Source: an uncultured Muribaculum sp. (lineage in GTDB: Bacteria; Bacteroidota; Bacteroidia; Bacteroidales; Muribaculaceae). Taken from it: a DNA stretch of 64,000 nucleotides. The first letter of the stretch is position 1; each line of letters opens with the position of its first letter. The notes under the pieces were generated by a model. The model ran no database searches, was not told where the DNA came from, and saw only the letters and a list, made by a program, of their open reading frames with translations. A program made the position numbers and the translations under genes. The stretch covers positions 4,732 through 68,731 of the forward strand of contig NZ_CAJTYX010000012.1 of the NCBI RefSeq assembly GCF_910583865.1. Direction: 5' to 3'. Positions 25,607-35,197 of the stretch are shown in pieces.

Positions 25607-26833
25607 ATGGAACAGCTCCTGACCCCGTTCTCCCGTCCGCTCTACATCATGACAAAGCCTGCCGGCTCTTCATGCAACCTCGCATGTGAATACTGCTACT
25701 ATCTTGAGAAGAAGAATCTCTACAAGGACGCTTTGGCCGACCGTCGCTTCGTCATGTCCGACGATATGCTCGAACGCTTTATAAAGATGTACATCGAGTC
25801 GCAGTCGATGCCTCAGATTCTGTTCTGCTGGCACGGCGGGGAGACGCTCATGCGTCCGCTGTCGTTCTACAAGAAGGTGATAGAGCTTCAGAAAAGATAC
25901 GGGCGCGGGCTTACCATCGACAATTCGATCCAGACCAACGGCACGCTGCTCACCGATGAATGGTGTCGCTTCTTCAAGGACAACAACTGGCTCGTGGGGG
26001 TGTCTGTCGACGGTCCGCAGGAGTTTCATGACGAGTACCGGCGCAACAACATGGGAGCGCCATCGTTCCATAAGGTGATGCGCGGCATAAATCTTCTCAA
26101 GAAACATGGAGTGGAATGGAACGCCTTGGCAGTGGTCAACGACTTCAACGCCGACTATCCGCTCGACTTCTACCGCTTCTTCAAGGAGATAGAGTGCCGC
26201 TACATACAGTTTACCCCTATTGTGGAGAGGATCCTGCGTCATGCCGACGGGCGCAATCTTGCATCGCCGGCCGATGCGGCCGATGCTCCTTTGGCCGATT
26301 TCTCTGTGGCGCCTGAGCAATGGGGCGAATTCCTGTGCACGATATTTGACGAGTGGGTGAAAAACGATGTAGGCAGCTACTTTATACAGCTTTTTGACTC
26401 TACGCTTGCCAACTGGGCCGGAGTACAGCCTGGAGTATGCACCATGGCTCGTACATGCGGGCATGCCGGGGTGATGGAATTCAACGGCGACGTATATTCA
26501 TGCGACCACTTCGTGTTTCCGGAGTACAGGCTTGGCAACATCCGTACAGAAACTCTTGTGGAGATGATGTACAGCGACCGGCAGCAGAAGTTCGGTAATG
26601 ATAAGTACGACACTCTTCCACGTCAATGCAAGGAGTGCCGATATCTCTTTGCCTGCAATGGCGAGTGTCCTAAAAACCGCTTTGCCGTCACTCCCGACGG
26701 CGAGCCGGGTCTCAATTATCTATGCCGTGGCTACTATCGTTTTTTCGAGCATGTGGCACCCTACATGGACTTCATGAAAAACGAACTCGACCATCATCGC
26801 TCTCCGGCCAATGTGATGAACGTAAGTTTTTGA
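25607..26833 (+). CDS. Anaerobic sulfatase-maturating enzyme (radical SAM, SPASM)
   Basis: 408 residues. The radical SAM cluster is CNLACEYC (Cys 23, 27, 30), followed by the family pattern FCWHGGETLMRP and SIQTNGTLL. The C terminus has the SPASM cysteines, including CGHAGVMEFNGDVYSCDH and CKECRYLFACNGECPKNRF. The enzyme oxidises the active-site Ser or Cys of a sulfatase to formylglycine in the cytoplasm without oxygen. Its natural client is probably the sulfatase encoded 85 bp downstream, whose active-site residue is Ser. Confidence 0.95.
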   Translation: MEQLLTPFSRPLYIMTKPAGSSCNLACEYCYYLEKKNLYKDALADRRFVMSDDMLERFIKMYIESQSMPQILFCWHGGETLMRPLSFYKKVIELQKRYGRGLTIDNSIQTNGTLLTDEWCRFFKDNNWLVGVSVDGPQEFHDEYRRNNMGAPSFHKVMRGINLLKKHGVEWNALAVVNDFNADYPLDFYRFFKEIECRYIQFTPIVERILRHADGRNLASPADAADAPLADFSVAPEQWGEFLCTIFDEWVKNDVGSYFIQLFDSTLANWAGVQPGVCTMARTCGHAGVMEFNGDVYSCDHFVFPEYRLGNIRTETLVEMMYSDRQQKFGNDKYDTLPRQCKECRYLFACNGECPKNRFAVTPDGEPGLNYLCRGYYRFFEHVAPYMDFMKNELDHHRSPANVMNVSF

Positions 26834-26918
26834 GCACCTACATTAGCATGTTGGTGGTTTCAGACGTCTATATAATATCGACATACGATTTCTAACCAAA
26901 AACCAATCCTGAAAACCA

Positions 26919-28424
26919 ATGCGAAAATTCTCCTGCCTTGTCTCCTTGCTGCTGTCCGGATATGCATGGACGGCTGGCCAAAGTAAGCCAAACGTCATCG
27001 TGGTGCTTGCCGATGATCTCGGCTTTGGCGACGTGAGCGCCTATGGATCAAAGACCATCCACACTCCCAACATCGACAGGCTTGCTCGTGGCGGTGTATG
27101 CTTCAACAACGCCTATGCCACATCGGCCACTTCTACCCCGAGCCGTTATGCCCTGATGACGGGAATGTATCCTTGGAAAAATCCCGACGCCAAGATTCTT
27201 CCCGGAGATGCCCCTCTGCTTATCCGTGAGGATGAATTTACTCTTCCCAAAATGATGCGCGAAGCCGGATATGCCACCGGTGCCATAGGAAAATGGCATC
27301 TCGGTATGGGAAAAGGTAACATAAACTGGAACGAGACTGTAAAGCCGGGAGCCAATGAGATTGGATTCGACTACTCGTGCCTGATTGCCGCCACTAACGA
27401 CCGTGTGCCTACGGTCTATATCGAAAATGGAGATGTTGTCGGCCTCGACAAGTCCGACCCGATTTATGTCAACTACGAAGAGAACTTCCCTGGCGAGCCG
27501 ACTGCGATCGACAATCCGGAGATGTTGCGCATGAAGTGGCATCACGGTCACAACAACTCCATTGTCAACGGTATACCGCGCATAGGGTTCATGAAAGGCG
27601 GACATTCCGCACGTTGGCGTGACGAGGATATGGCCGATTATTTTGTCGGTAAGATGAAGGATTATATAACGGCACATGCCGATACGTCGTTCTTCCTCTA
27701 CTACGGGCTACATGAGCCGCACGTGCCGCGTGCGCCCCACGAACGTTTCGCCGGTGCCACAACCATGGGCCCGCGCGGCGATGCCATCGTTGAGGCTGAC
27801 TGGTGTGTGGGACAACTTCTCGGACATCTCGAGAAGGAGGGCATACTCGACAACACCATGATTATATTCTCAAGTGACAACGGCCCTGTGCTGCAGGACG
27901 GATACTTTGACGATGCCGTAGAGAAGGTGGGTGAACACAGCCCTACGGGCGGTCGGCGAGGTGGAAAATACAGCCTCTTCGATGGAGGCACTCATATTCC
28001 ATTGTTCGTCTACTGGAAGGGGCACATTGCTCCGCTCAATTCCGATGAGTTCGTCTGCCAGATGGATCTGCTCCCCTCGCTGGCATCGATGGTGGGCGGT
28101 AAAGTTCCCGAAGGACTCGATGGAATCGAAAATCTTGATGCGTTCACGGGTAAGGGCGCGTCGAAGCGCGAGGACCTTGTGATCGAGGCCAAGAGCAAGG
28201 TGGCTTTACGCACCGCCGGACCGTGGGTGATGATACCTCCTCATAAAGGTAAGGCACGCAATGTCACCGGCAATGAGCTTGGCAACCTTAAGGAATATGC
28301 ACTTTTCAATCTTGTCGAGGATCCCGCGCAGCTCCACAATGTTGCTGCAGACCATCCCGAACTGCTTGAAAAACTTAAGCTACGTCTGTCGGCTCTGACC
28401 GACGGCAAGATTGTCAACCAATAA
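26919..28424 (+). CDS. Exported Ser-type sulfatase
   Basis: 501 residues with a signal peptide (cleavage near AGQS). The alkaline-phosphatase-fold sulfatase pattern is complete: VLADDLGFGD (metal-binding Asp pair) and the formylglycine signature S-T-P-S-R (72-76) followed by YALMTG. Ser72 is the residue to be converted to formylglycine, so it depends on the radical maturase next to it, not on a Cys-specific oxygen-dependent FGE. Further conserved pieces are GKWHLG, YYGLHEPHVP and SSDNGP. It probably removes sulfate from host mucin or glycosaminoglycan sugars in the periplasm or at the surface; the exact linkage cannot be told. A bidirectional-looking terminator follows. Confidence 0.95.
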   Translation: MRKFSCLVSLLLSGYAWTAGQSKPNVIVVLADDLGFGDVSAYGSKTIHTPNIDRLARGGVCFNNAYATSATSTPSRYALMTGMYPWKNPDAKILPGDAPLLIREDEFTLPKMMREAGYATGAIGKWHLGMGKGNINWNETVKPGANEIGFDYSCLIAATNDRVPTVYIENGDVVGLDKSDPIYVNYEENFPGEPTAIDNPEMLRMKWHHGHNNSIVNGIPRIGFMKGGHSARWRDEDMADYFVGKMKDYITAHADTSFFLYYGLHEPHVPRAPHERFAGATTMGPRGDAIVEADWCVGQLLGHLEKEGILDNTMIIFSSDNGPVLQDGYFDDAVEKVGEHSPTGGRRGGKYSLFDGGTHIPLFVYWKGHIAPLNSDEFVCQMDLLPSLASMVGGKVPEGLDGIENLDAFTGKGASKREDLVIEAKSKVALRTAGPWVMIPPHKGKARNVTGNELGNLKEYALFNLVEDPAQLHNVAADHPELLEKLKLRLSALTDGKIVNQ

Positions 28425-28442
28425 TCTCTCTAATATGAGATG

Positions 28443-28483
28443 AGGCGGTGTTTCACATGTTTGAGTGATACACCGCCTTTTTT
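28443..28483 (+). terminator. Terminator between the sulfatase and alkaline phosphatase genes
   Basis: Arms AGGCGGTGT (28443-28451) and ACACCGCCT (28470-28478) are followed on the plus strand by six T. The genes on either side converge on it. The plus strand has the better T-run; no equivalent run is seen on the minus side. Confidence 0.85.
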
Positions 28484-28511
28484 CATAGCTTCACGTATTA
28501 TCGTGATTGCG

Positions 28512-29885
28512 TTATCTTGCGGATTCCATTATCTTGGACGGAATCATGGTGTTGTCGTTGAATCCGGCGAAGCGCTCCGCACCTACGCCTATTGCATATA
28601 CAGGCACGAGTCCTGCGGTATGGTTGTTGGATGTCCAGCCGATTCCTGTGGCCTTGTCGAGGATATGGTAGACCGTCTCGGTGAACTGGTCGAAAGTCTT
28701 GTACAAGGTGTGGTTGTCGGTTCCTTCGTTGCGGGTTATGGCCTTGTCGAAGATTTTGCGCAGGCGTTCGGTGTCCTTGTCGCTTACCGGCACTCCGTCC
28801 CAGAATCCGAGCATAAGGCTCAGGTAATCCTTCATCTCTTCCCATGAATATGGCTTCCCCGACTTTATGATGTCGCGGCAATAGACTGTGAACCGTTCTT
28901 TCGACACACGTTGCCGGTCGTAGTGCCGCAGGTCGATGTTATATCCGAGCGCGTTGTTGCCGAGACCCATGCCGCCGGTCTCGTGGTCGGCGGTGACGAC
29001 TATCAGTGTCTCGTCGGGATGGGCGAGATAGAAGTCATAGGCCATGCGTATCACGTCGTTGTAGTTTAGTACTTCTTTGATTATGGTGCCGGCGTCGTTG
29101 GCATGTCCGGCATGGTCGATGTTGCCACCCTCAACCATTATGAACCATTTGTCGCGGCCGTTTTTCTTGAGATGCTTCATGCATGATTCGGTCATGGATG
29201 CCAGCGTAAGACCCGGCACGGAGTCGATTGTGTAATACCATACGTCGGGAAACGACAGGCTGTCGAGCAGTACTACCTTCTTCGCTTCCGAACGTCCCAG
29301 CGCGTCAAGGCCGCGTACGACATCGACGCCGTTGTCCGCGAATATGCCGGCGAGGTCTGTCGGCTTTCCGTCGCGCGACATGCCGCGCAGGTTGCGCCCG
29401 GCGATGAAGTCGAACCCGCATCGTGCTGCATCACATCCGATTTCATAAAACATCCCCCTGTCTGACACGTGGGCATAGAATGCTCCCGGCGTGGCGTCGT
29501 CGGCATCTTCAGTGGTTATTATCCCTATTCCGTAGCCTTGCTGTTGCAACTGCGTGGCGATTGAGGTCAGGTTGGTAGAGTCGCGGGCCATGCCGAGCAT
29601 GCGGTTGAGCGTCTTGCTTCCGGTGGCGAGGGCGGTTCCTGCCGCCGCAGAGTCGGTCACCGGCGACGATGCGGAGTGTGTGGTGCACTGCGATGCTATC
29701 GGAAACTGCATCATCGTTATCGGCGTGTCGTTGCCGGCTACGGTACGGTTGTAGGCTTCGGCCCCCATGGCGTGCCCCAGACCCATACCGTCGCCGATGA
29801 AATAGAATATGTATCTGGCCTCGCCGGCTGTTGCCGATATGGCTAAAGTCAGGAGGAGCAGGAGAAATGTGGTAAATCTTTTCAT
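28512..29885 (-). CDS. Exported alkaline phosphatase (PhoA family)
   Basis: 457 residues with a signal peptide (cleavage near SATAG). It has the family motifs: FIGDGMG (metal Asp32), PVTDSAAAGTALATG with the nucleophile Ser79 after Asp78, GGNIDHAGHANDAG and VVTADHETGG. It is a zinc/magnesium phosphomonoesterase of the periplasm that releases phosphate from many esters. It begins seven bases after the histidine acid phosphatase gene, so both are cotranscribed, and it ends at the convergent terminator. Confidence 0.95.
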   Translation of the reverse strand: MKRFTTFLLLLLTLAISATAGEARYIFYFIGDGMGLGHAMGAEAYNRTVAGNDTPITMMQFPIASQCTTHSASSPVTDSAAAGTALATGSKTLNRMLGMARDSTNLTSIATQLQQQGYGIGIITTEDADDATPGAFYAHVSDRGMFYEIGCDAARCGFDFIAGRNLRGMSRDGKPTDLAGIFADNGVDVVRGLDALGRSEAKKVVLLDSLSFPDVWYYTIDSVPGLTLASMTESCMKHLKKNGRDKWFIMVEGGNIDHAGHANDAGTIIKEVLNYNDVIRMAYDFYLAHPDETLIVVTADHETGGMGLGNNALGYNIDLRHYDRQRVSKERFTVYCRDIIKSGKPYSWEEMKDYLSLMLGFWDGVPVSDKDTERLRKIFDKAITRNEGTDNHTLYKTFDQFTETVYHILDKATGIGWTSNNHTAGLVPVYAIGVGAERFAGFNDNTMIPSKIMESAR

Positions 29886-29892
29886 GATTGTT

Positions 29893-31200
29893 TTATTCAG
29901 GTATGGAGTTGAGTTTGTCGAGATAATATTTGCGGAGTATCTTCCATGAATAATAAGGGCCGTTCACGGGCTTGCCCGGAAGGGTGGTCTCGTTTTCGTT
30001 GAGAAGCACCTTGACCAATACGTCATCCGGGTCTGTCGACCCGATAGGCCGGTAGAATATCATCTGTATGTTGGCGGCCATAGGTATGATGTCGTGGCAG
30101 TACCATCCCGACTGCTCAAGTTCGTCGAGGCTGTTGATTTCGCGGGCGTAGTCGTTAAGTTCCATCAACACAGTGAGCGGAAGCACCATACCGTCGTGGC
30201 CGAAGCGCAGGTTTGCGCTTGTCGCCGCCGATGTCATGGCCGTGTCGGCACTCTCAATGAAGTTTAGCAGCAGGTTGCGCTGGCTGTAGGGTGCACGGTG
30301 GCGCGTGAGGCGGCTGTTGCCTGCATCGACAAACCAGTTGGCGTTGGAGCGGAGCCACTGGCTGCGCTGCTCCTCGCGGGAGAATACGCTGTCGACGAGC
30401 CAGGGCATCCCGATGTGGCTCTGCATGTTGGCAAGTACTCTCCAAAGACGTCGCTCGATGAGGCTGTTGTCGAGACTGTCGCGGATGAAGTCGGGATTGC
30501 TTACCAGACGGGCGAGATAACCACCCTTTTCAGGATATTTCGCCTGGAACTTCTTCAGCTCCTTTTTCTTTACGGTCTTGCGTATCTTCACCCCCACGGA
30601 ATCGTCGAAGTTCATGTAATGCATGTCGGCGTTGCTCGCGTCGGTCAGGACGTTGACTCCGGGGGCGAGTTTGTTGATGGAGTTGAGTTCGTTGACCATC
30701 GAGAGTATGCATCGGATCACTACGGTTGATTTTGCATTGACCGTTGAGCCGGGGGCGAATATCTGGGGAAAGTTCATCACCATGCGCTGTCCGATCATCC
30801 GGTGCTGCAGGGCACCCATGTCGGTGAGCTCTTCACGGCGTCCTTTCTCTTTGACGGCGATGTCGCGCAGCAGTGCGAGGGTCTCCTTGCCGAGGGGTGT
30901 GAGGGCTTCGTTGCGCTCGGCCTTCTCAAGCTGTGCCACGGGGTATTCATAATCCCGCTGGTCGATAAGCCAGCGTGACCCGTGTCGACCGTAATGCTCT
31001 ATGTGGAATGGCTCATAGCCTGCGGGTGATTCCGTGAGTTGCGGGGCGTCCTTGTCGGTATATGGATAGGCGTAGTATTGTGCCGCGAATTCATGGCTTG
31101 TCAGCTCCTCGGGGGCCTTGGGCCGAGCTGTGGATGCGTTCACGCCGAGCACAATGCTTACGGCGAGTAATGATAGGGTGTAGCGTAGAGAGGTTGTCAT
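29893..31200 (-). CDS. Exported histidine acid phosphatase family protein (possible phytase/MINPP type)
   Basis: 435 residues with a signal peptide. The catalytic signature is GRHGSRW (71-77), where His73 forms the phospho-histidine intermediate; a later RFGHDGMVLP supplies the HD proton-donor motif of histidine acid phosphatases. Family members in gut Bacteroidales include inositol polyphosphate phosphatases, so phytate or another phosphoester is a plausible substrate, but the sequence does not settle it. It is the first gene of a two-gene unit with the alkaline phosphatase. TAAATTTG at 31229-31222 is its likely -7 box. Confidence 0.88.
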   Translation of the reverse strand: MTTSLRYTLSLLAVSIVLGVNASTARPKAPEELTSHEFAAQYYAYPYTDKDAPQLTESPAGYEPFHIEHYGRHGSRWLIDQRDYEYPVAQLEKAERNEALTPLGKETLALLRDIAVKEKGRREELTDMGALQHRMIGQRMVMNFPQIFAPGSTVNAKSTVVIRCILSMVNELNSINKLAPGVNVLTDASNADMHYMNFDDSVGVKIRKTVKKKELKKFQAKYPEKGGYLARLVSNPDFIRDSLDNSLIERRLWRVLANMQSHIGMPWLVDSVFSREEQRSQWLRSNANWFVDAGNSRLTRHRAPYSQRNLLLNFIESADTAMTSAATSANLRFGHDGMVLPLTVLMELNDYAREINSLDELEQSGWYCHDIIPMAANIQMIFYRPIGSTDPDDVLVKVLLNENETTLPGKPVNGPYYSWKILRKYYLDKLNSIPE

Positions 31201-31221
31201 GATAATGTCCGGTTATGTCTG

Positions 31222-31229
31222 CAAATTTA
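31222..31229 (-). promoter_or_regulatory. Candidate -7 box for the phosphatase pair
   Basis: The minus strand reads TAAATTTG, matching TAnnTTTG, 22 bp before the ATG of the histidine phosphatase gene. The -33 box is not convincing. Confidence 0.4.
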
Positions 31230-31381
31230 CGATTTATGATGGATTCCATTATCCTCCATGTACTCGAAATACTATGATTCACGCCATGTAAAGACATCTA
31301 AAAAGTGTTAAATGTGCATTCAATGCAGATTATTGCTTGTTTATTAAGAGAGATAAGATAGGTTGCTATCTTTAGAAATGT

Positions 31382-31389
31382 TAAATTTG
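31382..31389 (+). promoter_or_regulatory. Candidate -7 box for der
   Basis: TAAATTTG matches TAnnTTTG and lies 26 bp before the der start. It sits in a 215-bp AT-rich divergent gap with no gene. Confidence 0.4.
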
Positions 31390-31415
31390 CAGTTTAAAAA
31401 TTATCAAGTATATAA

Positions 31416-32732
31416 ATGGGAAGACTTGTAGCAATAGTCGGACGGCCTAACGTGGGAAAATCCACGCTGTTCAACCGTCTCACCCAGACCCGCACCGCAA
31501 TAGTCGATGACATGGCGGGCACCACACGCGACCGTCAGTACGGCAAGGTCGACTGGATAGGAAAGGAATTTTCTATCGTGGACACAGGCGGCTGGGTAGT
31601 AAACTCCGAAGATATCTTTGAATCGGAAATCAACAAGCAAGTGCATCTGGCCATAGAAGAGGCCGACGTGATACTTTTCGTGGTAGACGCCATGAACGGC
31701 GTGACCGATCTCGACGACCATGTGGCCGAGATTCTGCGGCGCTCGAAGAAACCTGTGATTCTTGTGGCAAACAAGGTCGACTCCAATGATTGGATCTACA
31801 ACGTGCCCGAATTCTACAAACTCGGTCTGGGTGACCCGTTTACCGTCTCGTCCGCTAACGGGTCGGGAACTGGCGACCTGCTTGACGAAATCGTGAAAGA
31901 CCTTCCTGACGACGATGACGAGGTGGAGAATCTGGAGAGCATCCCCAAGTTTGCCATCGTCGGACGCCCGAATGCCGGGAAATCGTCGATAATCAACTCG
32001 TTCATAGGCGAGGAGCGTAATATCGTTACTGACATAGCCGGCACCACACGTGACTCCATCTATACACGGTACAATAAGTTCGGCTTCGACTTCTATTTGG
32101 TCGACACTGCCGGTATCCGTAAAAAGACCAAGGTCAACGAGGATATCGAATATTATTCCGTGATACGCTCGATCCGTTCGATAGAGGCCTCAGACGTATG
32201 CATCCTCATGATCGACGCCACGAGAGGCATCGAAGCGCAGGATGTCAATATATTCTCGCTGATACAGCGCAACAAGAAAGGTCTCGTGGTATGTGTCAAC
32301 AAGTGGGATCTCGTCGAGGACAAGTCGGTGGCCGCCATCCGCTTTTTCGAGCAGACAATACGCCAGCGCTTTGCCCCTTTCACAGATTTCCCCATCATAT
32401 TCGGGTCGGCTCTTACCAAGCAGCGCATATTCAAGGTGCTTGAGACTGCCGTCGCCGTTTACCATAACCGCAACCGCATCATCCCCACATCGCAGCTCAA
32501 TACCTACATGCAGGAGGTGATCGGTGCCTATCCCCCACCTGCAAACAAAGGGAAATATATAAAGATCAAGTATGTGACCATGCTAAAGGAGTCGGTCATA
32601 CCGACCTTCGTGTTCTTCTGCAACCTTCCCCAGTGGGTGAAAGAACCGTATCGGCGCTATCTTGAGAACAAGATACGCGAGAAATGGGATTTTACCGGCA
32701 CGCCGGTCAACATATTCATGAGAGAAAAATGA
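31416..32732 (+). CDS. der: Ribosome-assembly GTPase Der (EngA)
   Basis: 438 residues with two consecutive GTPase domains, each with its P-loop (GRPNVGKST at 9-17 and a second GRPNAGKSS near 183), its switch DxxG (DTGG, DTAG) and its base motif (NKVD, NKWD). A C-terminal KH-like domain follows ([16 protein letters not shown]). Der acts in maturation of the 50S ribosomal subunit. Its stop codon overlaps the start of the helicase gene (ATGA), so the two are translationally coupled. Confidence 0.98.
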   Translation: MGRLVAIVGRPNVGKSTLFNRLTQTRTAIVDDMAGTTRDRQYGKVDWIGKEFSIVDTGGWVVNSEDIFESEINKQVHLAIEEADVILFVVDAMNGVTDLDDHVAEILRRSKKPVILVANKVDSNDWIYNVPEFYKLGLGDPFTVSSANGSGTGDLLDEIVKDLPDDDDEVENLESIPKFAIVGRPNAGKSSIINSFIGEERNIVTDIAGTTRDSIYTRYNKFGFDFYLVDTAGIRKKTKVNEDIEYYSVIRSIRSIEASDVCILMIDATRGIEAQDVNIFSLIQRNKKGLVVCVNKWDLVEDKSVAAIRFFEQTIRQRFAPFTDFPIIFGSALTKQRIFKVLETAVAVYHNRNRIIPTSQLNTYMQEVIGAYPPPANKGKYIKIKYVTMLKESVIPTFVFFCNLPQWVKEPYRRYLENKIREKWDFTGTPVNIFMREK

Positions 32733-34510
32733 CACAGACATTTGAACAATTAGGCGTCAACGAACCCCTGCGCCGTGCTATTGAAGAAATGGGATTCGAG
32801 ACGCCGATGCCTGTACAGGAAAAAGTCATACCCCACCTGCTTCAGGAGGACGGCGATGTGGTGGCTCTCGCCCAGACGGGCACAGGCAAGACGGCCGCGT
32901 TCGGCCTCCCCGTGCTGCAGCGCATAAATCAGGATGTCAACGCTCCGCAGGCGCTGATCATCTCGCCTACACGTGAGCTGTGTTTGCAGATAAGCAGCGA
33001 CCTTGCCGACTTTTCCAAGTATCTGCCGGCAGTGAAGGTGCTGCCCGTCTATGGCGGGTCGAGCATCGAGAGCCAGATACGTACCCTGCGCCACGGAGTG
33101 CAGGTGATTGTGGCTACGCCGGGTCGACTGATGGATCTGATCAAGCGCGGTGTGGTCAATCTCGAGCAGGTGCACACCGTGATTCTCGATGAGGCTGACG
33201 AGATGCTCAACATGGGCTTCGTCGATGATATCAACGACATACTTACCCACGTGCCGGAGGGCCGCAAGATGCTGATGTTCTCGGCCACGATGCCAAAGGA
33301 GATAGCCAGGATAGCGCAGCGGTTCATGCACGACCCGCAGGAGTTCGTGGTAGGGGTGCGCAATTCAGGAGCCGAGAATGTGCGACATATCTACTATATG
33401 GTACATGCCCGCGACAAATATCTCGCACTCAAGCGCATTGCCGACGACAATCCCAACATATACGCCATCGTGTTCTGTCGCACACGAAAGGAAACGCAGG
33501 AGATTGCCGACCGTCTTATTCAGGATGGCTACAACGCCGACTCGCTTCACGGAGATCTCTCGCAGCAGCAGCGTGACATGGTGATGAAGAAATTCCGCGA
33601 CCATGTGTTGCGCATACTCGTGGCTACCGATGTGGCCGCACGCGGTCTTGATGTCAGCGACCTCACCCATGTGATAAACTACGGCCTTCCCGACGACGTG
33701 GCCACATACACCCATCGCTCGGGACGAACCGGACGCGCCGGAAAGACCGGCATATCAATAGCCATAATCCACTCGCGCGAGCGCAGCCGCCTGCGCGACA
33801 TAGAGAAGCGCATCGGCAAGACGTTCGAGCGCCAGGAGGTGCCCACTCCCGACCATATCATAGAGAAGCAGCTATACAACCTTGCTGACCGGCTTGAGCG
33901 GGTGCAGGTCGACGACGACCAGATTTCCAAGTATTTCAGTGGCGTGGAGCGTAAGCTCGGATGGCTCTCGCAGCAGGATTTGCTGAAGCGCATCCTGTCG
34001 CTCGAATTCAACCGTCTCCTCGAGTACTATAAAGACGCTCCCACCATCGACTTCATCGACGAGAAGCCGGCCGGACGCGGACGCAAGGAGAAGGACAAAT
34101 CGATTTCTCCGCGCGAGAAGGACCGCCGTACCGCCGATCGCGGCATGGCGCGCATCTACGTCAATGCAGGCAAGAGCGACGGACTGTTTGCCGGAAACCT
34201 TATCGATATTCTCAATCACACCGTAGAAGGCCCGCGTGTCGATGTTGGCCGAATCGACTTGATGCCCGGGTATTCGCTGTTTGATGTGAAGAAAGCCGAT
34301 GCACGTAGGGTGGTCAATGCGCTTTCGGGCCATGATTTCGTGGGACGGAAGCTCTACGCCGAGATTGCCGATCCGGAGAAGGACTACACATATGCCTCTC
34401 GACGCAAGAAAAAGGCTTCCGATGCGGAAGCACCAAAAGAGGGCAAGCAGCGACGCAAGCCTGCGGGAAATTATGATAAATTCATAAAGAAAGGTAAAAA
34501 GTATAAATAA
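32729..34510 (+). CDS. DEAD-box ATP-dependent RNA helicase (DeaD/CsdA type)
   Basis: 593 residues from ATG 32729, chosen because it overlaps the der stop in ATGA and begins the Q-motif region ([15 protein letters not shown]). Helicase motifs: AQTGTGKT (48-55), [20 protein letters not shown] and [13 protein letters not shown]. The C-terminal part (about 470-560) is a DbpA/DeaD-type RNA-binding domain ([13 protein letters not shown] ... [14 protein letters not shown]), followed by a Lys-rich tail. It unwinds RNA, probably during ribosome assembly or at low temperature. The coupling to der supports the ribosome-assembly role. Confidence 0.96.
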   Translation: MTQTFEQLGVNEPLRRAIEEMGFETPMPVQEKVIPHLLQEDGDVVALAQTGTGKTAAFGLPVLQRINQDVNAPQALIISPTRELCLQISSDLADFSKYLPAVKVLPVYGGSSIESQIRTLRHGVQVIVATPGRLMDLIKRGVVNLEQVHTVILDEADEMLNMGFVDDINDILTHVPEGRKMLMFSATMPKEIARIAQRFMHDPQEFVVGVRNSGAENVRHIYYMVHARDKYLALKRIADDNPNIYAIVFCRTRKETQEIADRLIQDGYNADSLHGDLSQQQRDMVMKKFRDHVLRILVATDVAARGLDVSDLTHVINYGLPDDVATYTHRSGRTGRAGKTGISIAIIHSRERSRLRDIEKRIGKTFERQEVPTPDHIIEKQLYNLADRLERVQVDDDQISKYFSGVERKLGWLSQQDLLKRILSLEFNRLLEYYKDAPTIDFIDEKPAGRGRKEKDKSISPREKDRRTADRGMARIYVNAGKSDGLFAGNLIDILNHTVEGPRVDVGRIDLMPGYSLFDVKKADARRVVNALSGHDFVGRKLYAEIADPEKDYTYASRRKKKASDAEAPKEGKQRRKPAGNYDKFIKKGKKYK

Positions 34511-34564
34511 TAAGTGGTGTTTTTCCGGGTAATTGTATAACTTTGGATAAACAAACTTTCGCTT

Positions 34565-35191
34565 ATGCGCAGACTAATTCTCCTATTCATGGCTATGGCT
34601 GCCACTGCCGTGGCATATTCGCAGATTACGGCTTCGGCGGCGTTCCGTGACGCTCCCGCGTCGGTGCTGCCGTTGCTCGACCGCAACACACGGCTTGACA
34701 TGATAGATTATTTCAACAGCGGCTCGGCCACGGCGTCGAAGAATTCCATGCAGGGTCAGTCGCGCATTACGGCCTTATCGCCTGCGTCGTTGTCGGCTAC
34801 CCTTACGGGCAGTTCCGACTGCCAGCTCGCACTATTGCCGATGCGCGGAGATACTGCGATAGTCTATATAGAGACCGTGCGCCTGCCTGCCTCCGACAGC
34901 CGTGTAAGGGTGTACGACCGCAACTGGAAGCCTCTCGCATCGAAGTCTTTCGTTCAACCGTCGGTTGCCGACTGGCTGACCAAGGAAGGCGAGAAGAATT
35001 CCACGGCAGTTAATGCTCTTGTGCCGTTCATGCTCTCTTCGGCACAGTATGCACCGGAGACGCAGACGCTCACGCTTACCAATCGCCTGTCCGACTTCCT
35101 TTCGCCGGACATATATGGGCAGGTGGCTCCATGGCTTCTTCCGGAACTTACCTATCGCTGGGATTCTTCGCGCTTTACACGTGTAAAATAA
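34565..35191 (+). CDS. Exported DUF3256-like protein
   Basis: 208 residues with a signal peptide (cleavage near AVAYSQ). The mature part has the composition and layout of the Bacteroidales family DUF3256: an N-terminal RDAPASVLPLLDRNTRLDMIDYF stretch (part of it: LPLLDRNTRLDMIDYF), a beta-rich middle, and a C-terminal LSDFLSPDIYG segment. The function is unknown. It lies 54 bp after the helicase gene and just before xseA, so it may share their transcript although it is exported. Confidence 0.82.
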   Translation: MRRLILLFMAMAATAVAYSQITASAAFRDAPASVLPLLDRNTRLDMIDYFNSGSATASKNSMQGQSRITALSPASLSATLTGSSDCQLALLPMRGDTAIVYIETVRLPASDSRVRVYDRNWKPLASKSFVQPSVADWLTKEGEKNSTAVNALVPFMLSSAQYAPETQTLTLTNRLSDFLSPDIYGQVAPWLLPELTYRWDSSRFTRVK

Positions 35192-35197
35192 AAGCCG

